From RYN-230 sp963813975 (GTDB lineage: Bacteria; Actinomycetota; Actinomycetes; Streptosporangiales; Streptosporangiaceae), in assembly GCA_963813975.1 (NCBI GenBank), contig CAWFAP010000006.1, forward strand, positions 186,001 to 250,000: a stretch of DNA of 64,000 bases. Direction: 5' to 3'. This document shows, piece by piece, positions 48,022-56,505 of this stretch (its first letter is position 1; every line of letters begins with the position of its first letter). The position numbers and the translations under genes are program-made. The notes beneath the pieces are model-generated. The model made no database searches. It saw only the letters and a program-made list of their open reading frames with translations, and was not told the DNA's origin.

Positions 48022-49017
48022 GTGGACGTCAACGCCTTTGTGGCCGCACACCAGGCCGATTGGGCCAGGCTAGACGAACTCGTCCGGCGCCGCCGCCGGC
48101 TGACCGGCGACGAGGTTGACGAGCTGGTCACCTTGTACCAGCGGACCACGACGCACCTGTCCGTGCTCCGCTCCTCCGGGCACGACCCGGCGCTCGCGGC
48201 CCGACTGTCCAGCCGGGTCGCCCAGGCCCGGACCACGGTCACCGGCTCGCACGTGCCCGCCTGGTCGGCGGTGAGCAAGTTCGCCATGGTGTCGTTCCCG
48301 GCCATGGCCTACCGGCTCCGCTGGTGGTGGGCAGCGAGCGCAGGCGGCTCCATCCTGGTGGCGGTGCTGCTGGGCTGGTGGGTGGCCCGCTCGCCGGGGG
48401 TGCAGGCCGCGCTGCTGCCCGGGGCCGAGGTCCGCCAGCTGGTGAACCACCAGTTCCGGGGCTACTACTCGCAGTACGCGGCGAGCTCGTTCGCGGCGAA
48501 GGTATGGACCAACAACGTGTGGGTCGCCGCCGAGGCGCTGATCTTCGGGGTGCTGCTCGGGCTGCCCACGCTGGTGGTGCTGTTCGGGAACGCCGCCAAC
48601 GCCGGGGTGGAGGGCGGCCTGATGTTCGCGCACGGCCGGGGCGGCCTGTTCTTCACCCTGATCCTGCCGCACGGGATGCTCGAGCTCACCGCGGTGTTCC
48701 TGGCCGCGGCGGCCGGGCTGCGGCTCGGCTGGAGCATCATCGACCCCGGGCCCCGCCCGCGCGGGCGGGCGCTGGCCGAGGAGGGACGCTCCTCGCTCAC
48801 GATCGCGCTCGGGCTGATCGTGGTGCTGCTGGTGTCCGGGGTCATCGAGGCGTTCGTGACCCCCTCGTCGCTGCCGGCTTCGGCCCGGATCGGCATCGGC
48901 GCGGTAGCCGAGGCGGCCTTCCTGACCTACGTCATCGTGCTCGGCCGGCGCGCCGCCGCCACCGGCGGCAGCCCCGACATGGAGTTCGCGCCCGATACCG
49001 TGCCCGTAGCCGGCTGA
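48022..49017 (+). CDS. Stage II sporulation protein M (SpoIIM/DUF95)-like membrane protein
   Basis: The product has 331 residues. A soluble N-terminal helical region (VDVNAFVAAHQADWARLDELV, TGDEVDELVTLYQRTTTHL) precedes about five transmembrane helices, including GGSILVAVLLGWWVA, VWVAAEALIFGVLLGLPTLVVLF and ALGLIVVLLVSGVIEAFV. The NHQFRGYYSQYAASSFAAKVWTNN-type block between the first two helices and LILPHGMLELTAVFLAAAAGLRLG are typical of SpoIIM-like proteins. Bacillus SpoIIM takes part in engulfment, but actinobacterial members are linked to RDD and MoxR-DUF58 genes and need not act in sporulation. Confidence 0.87.
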   Translation: MDVNAFVAAHQADWARLDELVRRRRRLTGDEVDELVTLYQRTTTHLSVLRSSGHDPALAARLSSRVAQARTTVTGSHVPAWSAVSKFAMVSFPAMAYRLRWWWAASAGGSILVAVLLGWWVARSPGVQAALLPGAEVRQLVNHQFRGYYSQYAASSFAAKVWTNNVWVAAEALIFGVLLGLPTLVVLFGNAANAGVEGGLMFAHGRGGLFFTLILPHGMLELTAVFLAAAAGLRLGWSIIDPGPRPRGRALAEEGRSSLTIALGLIVVLLVSGVIEAFVTPSSLPASARIGIGAVAEAAFLTYVIVLGRRAAATGGSPDMEFAPDTVPVAG

Positions 49018-49114
49018 ATCCGCCGCGCCTCCTGACTCGGTGGCGGGCTGATCCAGCTGATTCAGCGGCCGGGCAGGCCAGCGGCGAACGGATCGTTAGG
49101 GGCGGAAATGGACG

Positions 49115-50407
49115 TCAGAGGCGGCCGCTGGATTTGAGGTCCAGGTAGGCGTCGGCCAGCGCGGACGGCAGCCGGTCCGGCGGGGCGTCAACCACGCTCA
49201 CGCCCTGCCGCCGCAGCAGGGCCGAGATCCGCCGCCGCTGGGCCTGCGCGCTCTCAGCCGCCGCGGCGTCGTAGACCCGGGCCACGTCGCCCCGGGCGGC
49301 CGCCATCTCCGCGACCCGGGGATCGGCCACCGCCGCGATCATGACCATGTTCCGGGACACGAGCGGGCCCAGCCGGGGCAGCAGGCCCTCCTCGATCACC
49401 GCCGGATTGAGGTCGGTGAGCAGCACCACCAGGCAGCGGTGCCGGGCCACGGTCAGCACCGCGCTGACCATCGCCGCCATGTCGGTCTCGGTCAGCTCGG
49501 CGTCCAGCGGTGCCATGGCGTTCGTGAACGAGGACAGCACGGATGACCCGGAGGCGCCCAGCACCCGGGCCCGCACCCGGCGGTCGAACGCGATCAGGTC
49601 GACCCGGTCCCCGGCCCGGGCCGCGAGCGCGGTCAGCAGCAGCGTGGCGTCCATCGACGCGTCCAGCCGCGGGATGCCGCCGACCCGGCCCGCCGACGTC
49701 CGCCCGGTGTCCAGGACGATCAGGATCCGCCGGTCGCGTTCGGGCCGCCAGGTCCTGACCATCACGTCCCCGCGGCGGGCCGCCGCCCGCCAGTCGATCG
49801 AGCGGACGTCGTCGCCGATGACGTACTCCCGCAGCGAGTCGAACTCGGTGCCCGGGCCGCGCAGCAGCGAGCGGTGCTGGCCGTCGAGCTGGCGCAGCTG
49901 GGACAGCTTCTCGCCCAGGTGCCTGCGGCTGCCGAACGGGGGAAGCACCCGCACGGTCCAGGGCACGCCATGGCGGCCCTGCCGGGCGGCCAGACCGAGG
50001 GGCCCGAACGAGCGCACGATGACCGCCCCGGACACCTTGTCGCCGCGCCGGTCCGGGGTGAGCGTGCTGGCCGCGATGGCCTGGCCGCCCGCCGCGGCGG
50101 TCAGCGCCACCTGGCCTGGCTCCGCGTGCGCGCTCGGCGGCCAGGCGGCGCGCACCCGGGCCCGCATCGGCCGCCGGCCCGGGTTGCGCACGGTCACCGC
50201 CACGGAGGCGGACTCGCCCAGCAGCACCCGGGTGTCGCCGGACCGGGTGAGGCTCAGCCGCCGGACGCCGGCCGCCAGCACCAGGTCGGCGAGGATCCCG
50301 GCCAGCAGCAGGGCGTTGACGGCCAGCAGGGCCGGCCAGCTCCGGAAGGCCAGCACGACCAGGGCGCCGAGCAGTGCCGCCGTGGCCGCGCGGCCGGTCA
50401 GGGCCAT
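49115..50407 (-). CDS. DUF58 / von Willebrand A-like protein
   Basis: This 430-residue protein has an N-terminal pair of hydrophobic helices (ATAALLGALVVLAF, LLAVNALLLAGILADLVLAAG), a beta-rich domain, and the DUF58 signature EFDSLREYVIGDDVRSIDWRAAARRGDVMVRTW near residue 190. A vWA-like region follows with ILIVLDTGR (MIDAS-like start) and VVLLTDLNP. DUF58 proteins work with MoxR ATPases, probably as metal- or protein-complex assembly chaperones at the membrane. It is last in the minus-strand operon, 102 bases after moxR. Confidence 0.9.
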   Translation of the reverse strand: MALTGRAATAALLGALVVLAFRSWPALLAVNALLLAGILADLVLAAGVRRLSLTRSGDTRVLLGESASVAVTVRNPGRRPMRARVRAAWPPSAHAEPGQVALTAAAGGQAIAASTLTPDRRGDKVSGAVIVRSFGPLGLAARQGRHGVPWTVRVLPPFGSRRHLGEKLSQLRQLDGQHRSLLRGPGTEFDSLREYVIGDDVRSIDWRAAARRGDVMVRTWRPERDRRILIVLDTGRTSAGRVGGIPRLDASMDATLLLTALAARAGDRVDLIAFDRRVRARVLGASGSSVLSSFTNAMAPLDAELTETDMAAMVSAVLTVARHRCLVVLLTDLNPAVIEEGLLPRLGPLVSRNMVMIAAVADPRVAEMAAARGDVARVYDAAAAESAQAQRRRISALLRRQGVSVVDAPPDRLPSALADAYLDLKSSGRL

Positions 50408-50509
50408 CAGGGGACACCCGCGGCACGGGGATTCCCCAGGGAACCGGTGGTCACCGGGCCGCTCTGTTCACTGAGGCGCTCTGTCCGCCCGGCACCGGGT
50501 TCACCGGAT

Positions 50510-51484
50510 TCACCGGGGGACCGGGACGGAGGCGAGAACCGCTTCCAGCACCCCGTCGGGGGAAGCTCCCTCGATCTCCGCTTCCGGCCGGAGCTGGATC
50601 CGGTGCCGCAACGTCGGCCGGGCCAGCGCCTTCACGTCGTCCGGCGTGACGTAGTCGCGGCCGGCCAGCCACGCCCAGGCCCGGCTGGTGGCCTGCAGCG
50701 CGGTGGCCCCGCGCGGGGACACGCCGAGGCGCAGCGACGGTGACTGCCGGGTGGCCCGGCACAGGTCCACGATGTAGCCGGCCACCTCCGCGGCCACCCG
50801 GACCTCACGGACCGCGGCGGACGCCGCGGCGAGCTCGGCCGGCCCGGCGACCGGCTTGATCCCGGTCGCCGCGAGGTTGGCGGGGTCGAACCCGGCCGCG
50901 TGCCGGGCCAGGATGCCGATCTCGTCGTCCCGGCCGGGCAGGTCAACGGTGAGCTTGACCAGGAAGCGGTCCAGCTGCGCCTCGGGCAGGGGATAGGTCC
51001 CCTCGTACTCGACCGGGTTCTGGGTCGCGGCGACCAGGAACGGGTCGGGCAGCGGCCGGGGCTTTCCCTCCACCGATACCTGCCGCTCCTCCATGGCTTC
51101 GAGCAGCGCGGCCTGCGTCTTCGGCGGCGTCCGGTTGATCTCGTCGGCGAGCAGCAGGTTGGTGAACACGGGGCCTTCGCGGAACTGGAACAGGGCGGTC
51201 TTCGCGTCGTACACCAGCGAACCGGTCACGTCCCCGGGCATCAGGTCCGGAGTGAACTGGACCCGCGTGCTGCGCAGCGACAGCGCGGCGGCCAGCGAGC
51301 GGACCAGAAGGGTCTTGGCCACCCCCGGAACGCCCTCGAGCAGCACATGACCGCGGCAGAGGAGGCAGATCACCAGCCCGGTCAGCACCGGTTCCTGGCC
51401 GACGATGGCCTTGCCGACCTCGGCGCGCACCGCTTCGAGCGCGCCCCGTACATCGGCGTCCAGGGCCTGGTATTCGGCGGTCAC
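50510..51484 (-). CDS. MoxR-family AAA+ ATPase
   Basis: This 324-residue AAA+ ATPase has Walker A in LLEGVPGVAKTLLVRSLA, Walker B in LLLADEINRTPPKTQAALLEAMEE, sensor 1 in LVAATQNPVEYEGTYPLPEAQLDRF, and the C-terminal lid with SPRGATALQATSRAWAWLAGRDYV. MoxR ATPases act as chaperone-like motors with vWA/DUF58 partners. The GTG start overlaps the DUF4350 stop as GTGA, so the genes are coupled. The MoxR-DUF58-DUF4350-DUF4129 order is widespread in Actinobacteria. Confidence 0.94.
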   Translation of the reverse strand: MTAEYQALDADVRGALEAVRAEVGKAIVGQEPVLTGLVICLLCRGHVLLEGVPGVAKTLLVRSLAAALSLRSTRVQFTPDLMPGDVTGSLVYDAKTALFQFREGPVFTNLLLADEINRTPPKTQAALLEAMEERQVSVEGKPRPLPDPFLVAATQNPVEYEGTYPLPEAQLDRFLVKLTVDLPGRDDEIGILARHAAGFDPANLAATGIKPVAGPAELAAASAAVREVRVAAEVAGYIVDLCRATRQSPSLRLGVSPRGATALQATSRAWAWLAGRDYVTPDDVKALARPTLRHRIQLRPEAEIEGASPDGVLEAVLASVPVPR

Positions 51485-52926
51485 TGCGTGCGTACCTCTC
51501 CCTCGAGAGCGTCAATGTCCTGCCCCAGTGCGACGAGTGCCGCATCGTCGCGGGGCGCTGGCCCGTACAGGATGGCCTGTACTGCACCGGGCTCGCGTCC
51601 GGTCAGGGCGGCCACCGCCGCGCACACCGCGCCCGCATCCGCGTCGGCCGGGAGCGCGAGCCGGGCCGTGATCCGGTGCCGGGCCGCGTCGCGCAGCACC
51701 GCGGCCGCCCGGCCGCGGGACCGCCGGGACCGGTATAGCCGGCCGTGCCCCTCCACGGTCTCCGACGCGCGGACCACCACCGGAAGTGGCTCGGCCATCA
51801 GCGGGCCGAGCCGCCGGGTGCGCCACAGCGCGGCCAGCCCGGCCGCGATGAAGACCTGCAGCGTGACCAGGTAGGCGGGCCCGGGGATCTCCTGGAACAG
51901 CGATTTCTGCCCCGCCGCGGTGACGGCCGGCGGACCGGGCACCAGCCAGACGATCCGCGGGCTGCCGCGCAGCAGATTGAGCGCCAGGGCGGCGTTGCCG
52001 CGGTGGGCCAGGGACGCGTTGGTCAGCGGCGCGCCGCTGCCCAGCAGGGTAACCGTGCGGCCCCCGGCCCGGTAGCGGACCAGGCTGGGGTGCCCGTCCA
52101 CGGGATAGCACTGCCCGGCGGCCGGGTGGCCGGAGGCGCTGACCCGCATCAGCACCCCCCCGAGCGTGGCGTCGCCAGCCGTGGTCGCCGCGGCCAGGGT
52201 GCAACCCGGGCGGACCGGACGGGCTTCGTCGGCACCCGCCACCGTGACCCGCGGCGCCGGGCCCGTGGTTCCGGCCGAGCCCGTGGTTCCGGGGGCGCTC
52301 GTGGTTCCGGGGGCGCTCGTGGTTCCGGCTGAGCCTGTGGTTCCGGCGGCCGCGGTGGCCCGCCTGGTCATTGCATCCAGTACGGCACTGTCCGGTTCCA
52401 CCACCATGACGTCCCCCGGCTGCCGGGCCAGGTCGCCGAGCTGTCCCGCGCTGAGCAGATAGGGGCTGGTGATGACGAGCGCCGCGGCCCGGCCCCGCCG
52501 GGCCGGGCGGCCCGCGCCAGCCCCGGCGCCGGAGCCCGCATCCGGATCCGCAGCCCGGGTCGCCGCGAGGGCCGCCGTCACGCTGTCCGCCCGGATCACC
52601 GGCTGCCCGCGCTGGGCCAGGAGGGCCGCCAGCGCCCGGGTGCCCTGCGATCCGGGATTGCCCGGATCGAGGTAGCCGGTGGTGGGCGGGGCCGGCGTCA
52701 GCAGGGCGATCATGATCCCGCCCAGCAGGACCAGCGCCAGCACGGCCAGCGGTGCCCGCCACCGGCGCAGCGCGCCCCGCGCGGGCAGGCCGGCCGGGCC
52801 CCCGAGCCAGGGCGTCCCCGGGCTGGCGGTCCCCGGGCTGGCGGTCCCCGGGCTGGCGGCGCCGGGAACCCCGGGCGCGGCCGGGTCTGGGTCCGGCCTG
52901 GTCACGAGCGGCGCCGGTCCGGTCAT
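51481..52926 (-). CDS. DUF4350-domain membrane protein
   Basis: The product has 481 residues. An N-terminal tail with three SPGTA units precedes helix APLAVLALVLLGGIMIALLT. The extracytoplasmic DUF4350 part has NPGSQGTRALAALLAQRGQPV, LVITSPYLLSAGQLGDLA and VTLLGSGAPLTNASLAHRGNAAL. A second helix (GPAYLVTLQVFIAAGLAALW) and a cytosolic tail with LYRSRRSRGRAAAVLR follow. Thr/Gly-rich GTTGSAGTTSAP repeats around 195-220 come from a 21-base tandem repeat. The start ATG overlaps the DUF4129 stop. It may be the extracytoplasmic sensor or scaffold of the MoxR system; this is inferred from context. Confidence 0.86.
   Translation of the reverse strand: MTGPAPLVTRPDPDPAAPGVPGAASPGTASPGTASPGTPWLGGPAGLPARGALRRWRAPLAVLALVLLGGIMIALLTPAPPTTGYLDPGNPGSQGTRALAALLAQRGQPVIRADSVTAALAATRAADPDAGSGAGAGAGRPARRGRAAALVITSPYLLSAGQLGDLARQPGDVMVVEPDSAVLDAMTRRATAAAGTTGSAGTTSAPGTTSAPGTTGSAGTTGPAPRVTVAGADEARPVRPGCTLAAATTAGDATLGGVLMRVSASGHPAAGQCYPVDGHPSLVRYRAGGRTVTLLGSGAPLTNASLAHRGNAALALNLLRGSPRIVWLVPGPPAVTAAGQKSLFQEIPGPAYLVTLQVFIAAGLAALWRTRRLGPLMAEPLPVVVRASETVEGHGRLYRSRRSRGRAAAVLRDAARHRITARLALPADADAGAVCAAVAALTGREPGAVQAILYGPAPRDDAALVALGQDIDALEGEVRTQ
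52262..52345. repeat. 21-bp tandem repeat inside the DUF4350 gene
   Basis: Units of the form CCGTGGTTCCGGCCGAGC and CTCGTGGTTCCGGGGGCG recur four to five times. They encode alternating GTTGSA and GTTSAP on the minus strand. Length is a multiple of three, so copy-number change would keep the frame. Confidence 0.6.
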
Positions 52927-53786
52927 CCCGGTCCGCCCGCGCTCGTCCCGGTGCCCGCTCCCTGGCTGCGGCCCGAGCCCGCCCCGGCCCCAGCCAGGCT
53001 GGCACCCGGCTTCGGGACGGCCGCGCTGATCCGCGTGTCCAGCTCACGGACCAGCGCGTAGCCCTCCTGGGTGCCGGGCCGCTCGCCGTAGCAGATGTCG
53101 TCGAACATGAGGGCTGCACCGCGCAGCGCGTCCGCTTCGGCGGGGAGCGCGGCGGCGGCTTCGGTGGCCATCTCGTTCGCGGTGCGCCCGGCCCGGGGGG
53201 TGAGCACGGCCCGCTCGTCGAGCTCCCGGGCGAGCGCGCGGACCTGCTCCAGGATGGCCGCGGCGTAGTCACCCGCGGCGGCCAGGCGGCCGGCGGAGAT
53301 CCGGTGATCGGCCGCGCTACGTGGGCCGGAGCCGGTCATCAGCTGGCCCGCGGCCCGGCGGGACCGCGCGAGCGGCCCGGTCCGGGTCAGGACCACGGTG
53401 ATGAGCGCGGCCAGCACGGCGGTCAGTGCGACCACTGCCCACCAGCCGCCCGGGAACGACCGGCCTGCCTTAGTCAGGTCGTTCAGCAGGTCACCGATAG
53501 CGTTCAGGACCCGCTGGGTGAGCGGTGCGTGCGGGTGGTAGATGGCTTTGGACAGCTCGGCCCGGGCCAGCCGCTGCCCGGCCTCGCGTCCGGTCAGGGA
53601 GCCGATGGGCCGGGCTGACCCCGTCCCGGGCTGCCACGCCGGCAGCGCTCGCGCCGGCCGGGCCCGGGCTACCACCCCCGCAAGTCCCGGGCGTGCCCCG
53701 ACCGCCAGGCCCGCCGCCGCACCCGGTCCTGCGACCAGAGCCAGGCCCGCCACGGCGGCCGGGCCTGCCGTGGCGGCGGGGGTCAC
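52923..53786 (-). CDS. DUF4129-domain protein
   Basis: The product has 287 residues. An Ala/Gly-rich N-terminal region precedes LTGREAGQRLARAELSKAIYH, a helix GGWWAVVALTAVLAALITVVL, and the cytosolic DUF4129 domain with DYAAAILEQVRALARELDERAVLTPRAGRTANEMA and DDICYGERPGT. In related systems this domain accompanies transglutaminase-like or MoxR proteins. The GTG at 53786 overlaps the upstream stop as GTGA and is preferred; a longer frame from 53861 overlaps the neighbour by 79 bases. The C-terminus is Gly/Ala/Ser-rich. Confidence 0.84.
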   Translation of the reverse strand: MTPAATAGPAAVAGLALVAGPGAAAGLAVGARPGLAGVVARARPARALPAWQPGTGSARPIGSLTGREAGQRLARAELSKAIYHPHAPLTQRVLNAIGDLLNDLTKAGRSFPGGWWAVVALTAVLAALITVVLTRTGPLARSRRAAGQLMTGSGPRSAADHRISAGRLAAAGDYAAAILEQVRALARELDERAVLTPRAGRTANEMATEAAAALPAEADALRGAALMFDDICYGERPGTQEGYALVRELDTRISAAVPKPGASLAGAGAGSGRSQGAGTGTSAGGPG

Positions 53787-55201
53787 CACGGCGGCGGGGC
53801 CCCCGCGGCCGTGGGAGGTGGGCCCGGGGCCGGGGCCGGGCCGGCCGAGGGCGGCCGCCACACAGTGGCGAAGTCGTCCGCCAGCGGGCCGCCAGTACCG
53901 GGCTGGCCAGTACCGGGCTGGCCGGAGCCGGAGGCGGTCCGCAACGCCAGATCCAGCCCTTCCTTACGCATCCGCATGTCCACGTAGAGCAGGACCGTCA
54001 CCCCGGCGGTGATCGGCCTGGTCACAGTGCCCGCCGCGATGGTGCCGATCACGATGATCACGGTCCCGACGATGCCGCTTCCTGACAGCGCGCTGATGAA
54101 GGTGAACGGGAGCTGCAGGATGCCACCCGCGACGGCCACGATGATGCCGGCCAGCAGCGTGATGCCGAACACCCGCCAGAAGCTCCGGGTCACCAGCCGC
54201 CAGGAACGCGCCAGGGCCCGGCCGGGGCTCTCGTTCTCCAGCACCACGACCGGCGTGACCAGGCTGAGCATGGTCGAGAACCAGATGGTGAGCACCAGGG
54301 CCGCGACCCCGACCAGGACGAGGAGCCCGTACACCGCCGCGGGCGCGCCGGCCAGGAACGCGATGCCCACGAGCAGGCCGAGGATCAGCAACGGCCCGAG
54401 TCCGGCCAGCAGCACCAGCAGCGTGGCCAGCAGCAGGCTCGGCAGCCGTGGCCGGGTCAGCTGCCAGGCGTCCCTGGCGCTGATCTGCTGGCCGCCGACT
54501 CCCCGGGCGATGATGGGAGCGAGCAGCCCGGCCAGGATGGCCTGCACGATGAAGGTCAGCAGGACGGTCACCCCGAACGCGGGCAGCACCACCGCGACCG
54601 CCCGGCCCATCAGATGCGTGGCCTGGGCGGGGGTCAGCTGCTGGCCGGGGCTGGGCAGATTGAGACCGCCCAGGTTGAGCAGGGTCCGGGTGATGGTGGC
54701 GGAGATGACCGCCGAGACCGTCATGACGACGGCGGCGAGGCTCAGGATGGCCTTGGGGTTGCGGCGGATGGAGGCGAAGGCCCCATCCAGGATCTCGCCG
54801 ACGCCCAGCGGCCGGAGCGGGATCACGCCCGGCTTGGGCGCCGCCTCGGCGTAACGCGGCGACGGTCCGGACCCCGGCTGGCCATACCCTGGCTGGCCGG
54901 ACCCTGGCTGGCCGGACCCCGGCTGCCCATAGCCGAACTGCCCGTAACCGGGTTGGCCGTATCCGGGCTGCCCGTAACCGGGCTGGCCGTATCCGGGTTG
55001 CCCCCACCCGGACCAGCCGGGCGGATCTGGCTGGCCGGTGCCGGGCTGGGCCGCCCCCGGCGGGCCGGTGCCGGGTTGGGCGGACGGAGCCTGCTCCGGT
55101 GACGGGCTGCCCGGGCCGTATCCGCCGCCGGGCGGGAACCATGGCTGGGGCCGATCGGCCTGCCCGTCCCCGGGCGCGTCCGACGACGGACTGTCTGTCA
55201 T
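53783..55201 (-). CDS. Multi-pass membrane protein with a Gln-Pro-Gly-Tyr repeat N-terminus
   Basis: The product has 472 residues. The N-terminal 115 contain about ten GQPGYG or GQPGSG units. Then PLRPLGVGEILDGAFASIRRNPKAIL introduces six hydrophobic segments, including AVVLPAFGVTVLLTFIVQAILAGLL and SLLLATLLVLLAGLGPLLILGLLVG. The block VVVLENESPGRALARSWRLVTRSFWRVFGITLL is typical of DUF7544/glycerophosphodiester-phosphodiesterase membrane-domain proteins. The start ATG 55201 has GAAGGAGA upstream. It heads the minus-strand operon leading to DUF4129, DUF4350, MoxR and DUF58. Function unknown. Confidence 0.84.
   Translation of the reverse strand: MTDSPSSDAPGDGQADRPQPWFPPGGGYGPGSPSPEQAPSAQPGTGPPGAAQPGTGQPDPPGWSGWGQPGYGQPGYGQPGYGQPGYGQFGYGQPGSGQPGSGQPGYGQPGSGPSPRYAEAAPKPGVIPLRPLGVGEILDGAFASIRRNPKAILSLAAVVMTVSAVISATITRTLLNLGGLNLPSPGQQLTPAQATHLMGRAVAVVLPAFGVTVLLTFIVQAILAGLLAPIIARGVGGQQISARDAWQLTRPRLPSLLLATLLVLLAGLGPLLILGLLVGIAFLAGAPAAVYGLLVLVGVAALVLTIWFSTMLSLVTPVVVLENESPGRALARSWRLVTRSFWRVFGITLLAGIIVAVAGGILQLPFTFISALSGSGIVGTVIIVIGTIAAGTVTRPITAGVTVLLYVDMRMRKEGLDLALRTASGSGQPGTGQPGTGGPLADDFATVWRPPSAGPAPAPGPPPTAAGAPPPW
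54879..55015. repeat. Tandem 15-18-bp coding repeat (GQPGYG)
   Basis: Minus-strand code for GQPGYG or GQPGSG repeats about ten times, with plus-strand units like CCGTAACCGGGCTGGCC. Several units are near-identical at the DNA level, indicating recent slippage expansion. Confidence 0.7.
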
Positions 55202-55404
55202 GGTTCTCCTTCGCGGCACGCGGCCGCAGAACTGCTCGCCGAATAGCCGGGCTTGCCCCCACATCCCCGCTGGCGCCCATACTCGCACGAAGGCGGGGCC
55301 TCATGAAGTCCCGCCCGCGGAACAGCGCGGGCCCGGGGCCTGGCCTGCGGGGACTCGTGGCCCGCCCGGTCAACCCGGCCCGGGCCGGGGGGCAGACTCA
55401 CATC

Positions 55405-56505
55405 ATGAGCGTGCCCACGTTGCAATGGCTCGACCCACCTCGTGGTCCGGCGGTCGCCCTGCTCGACCAGACCCGGCTGCCAGCCGAGGAGACGATCCTG
55501 ACCTGCGAAAACGTCCCCGATCTGATGGACGCGATCCGCCGCCTGGCCATCCGGGGTGCGCCGGTGCTCGGCGTGGCCGGTGCGTTCGGCGTGGCGCTGG
55601 CCGCCTGGCGGGGCGATGACGTGGCCGCCGCGGGACGGCTGCTCTGCGAGGCCCGGCCGACCGCGGTCAACCTGGCCTGGGGCACCCGCCGCGCGCTGGC
55701 CGCGTACCAGGCCGCGCTCGCCGGCGCCCCCGGTCCGCAGCAGCCCAACCACGATCCCCAACGGTCCGCCCGGGATGCCGCCCTGGCCGAGGCGCGGGCC
55801 ATCGCGGCTGATGACGCCGACGCCAGCGCGGCGATGGCCCGGCACGGCCTCGGCCTGATACCGGAAGGCGCCCGGGTGCTGACGCACTGCAACACCGGGG
55901 CGCTGGTCTCGGCGGGCGGCGGGACCGCGTTCGCCGTGATCATGGCGGCCCACCAGGCCGGACGGCTGGCCCGGCTCTGGGTGGATGAGACACGCCCGCT
56001 GCTGCAGGGCGCCCGGCTCACGGCCTATGAGGCGCAGCGGGCGGGTATCGACTACGCGGTGCTGCCGGACTCCGCGGCCGCGGGGCTGCTGGCCAGCGGG
56101 GCGGTGGACGTGGTGCTCACCGGCGCGGACCGGATCGCCGCGGACGGCAGCGTGGCCAACAAGGTCGGCACCTATAGCCTTGCGGTGCTCGCGCGCTACC
56201 ACGACGTCCCGCTCGTGGTGGTGGCGCCGGTGTCCACGATCGATTTCGGCACGGCTACCGGGAGTGAGATCGTCGTGGAGCACCGCGGCGCCCAGGAGGT
56301 GACCACCCTCGGCGGGCATGACATCGCACCGGCTGGCAGCGCAGCGTATAACCCGGCGTTCGACATCACGCCCGCTGCCCTGGTCAGCGCGCTAGTAACA
56401 GAGCGTGGGATCACCCAGCCTGTTACTGCGGGTAACCTACGTCTGCTAGACGCTCGTCCGGCTCACCGGAAGAGTGCCCTGACCGATGTTTCCGTGGAAC
56501 TATGA
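55405..56505 (+). CDS. mtnA: S-methyl-5-thioribose-1-phosphate isomerase
   Basis: This 366-residue enzyme isomerises methylthioribose-1-phosphate in the methionine salvage pathway. Motifs are AIRRLAIRGAPVLGVAGAFGVAL, the catalytic cysteine in THCNTGALVSAGGGTAF, DETRPLLQGARLTAYE and the catalytic aspartate in VLTGADRIAADGSVANKVGT. The start is ATG 55405 (MSVPTLQWLD). It is divergent from the membrane operon and overlaps mtrA by four bases (ATGA). The mtnA-mtrA adjacency is also known in Streptomyces. The products are functionally unrelated, although the two SAHases upstream belong to the same sulfur-metabolism area. Confidence 0.95.
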   Translation: MSVPTLQWLDPPRGPAVALLDQTRLPAEETILTCENVPDLMDAIRRLAIRGAPVLGVAGAFGVALAAWRGDDVAAAGRLLCEARPTAVNLAWGTRRALAAYQAALAGAPGPQQPNHDPQRSARDAALAEARAIAADDADASAAMARHGLGLIPEGARVLTHCNTGALVSAGGGTAFAVIMAAHQAGRLARLWVDETRPLLQGARLTAYEAQRAGIDYAVLPDSAAAGLLASGAVDVVLTGADRIAADGSVANKVGTYSLAVLARYHDVPLVVVAPVSTIDFGTATGSEIVVEHRGAQEVTTLGGHDIAPAGSAAYNPAFDITPAALVSALVTERGITQPVTAGNLRLLDARPAHRKSALTDVSVEL

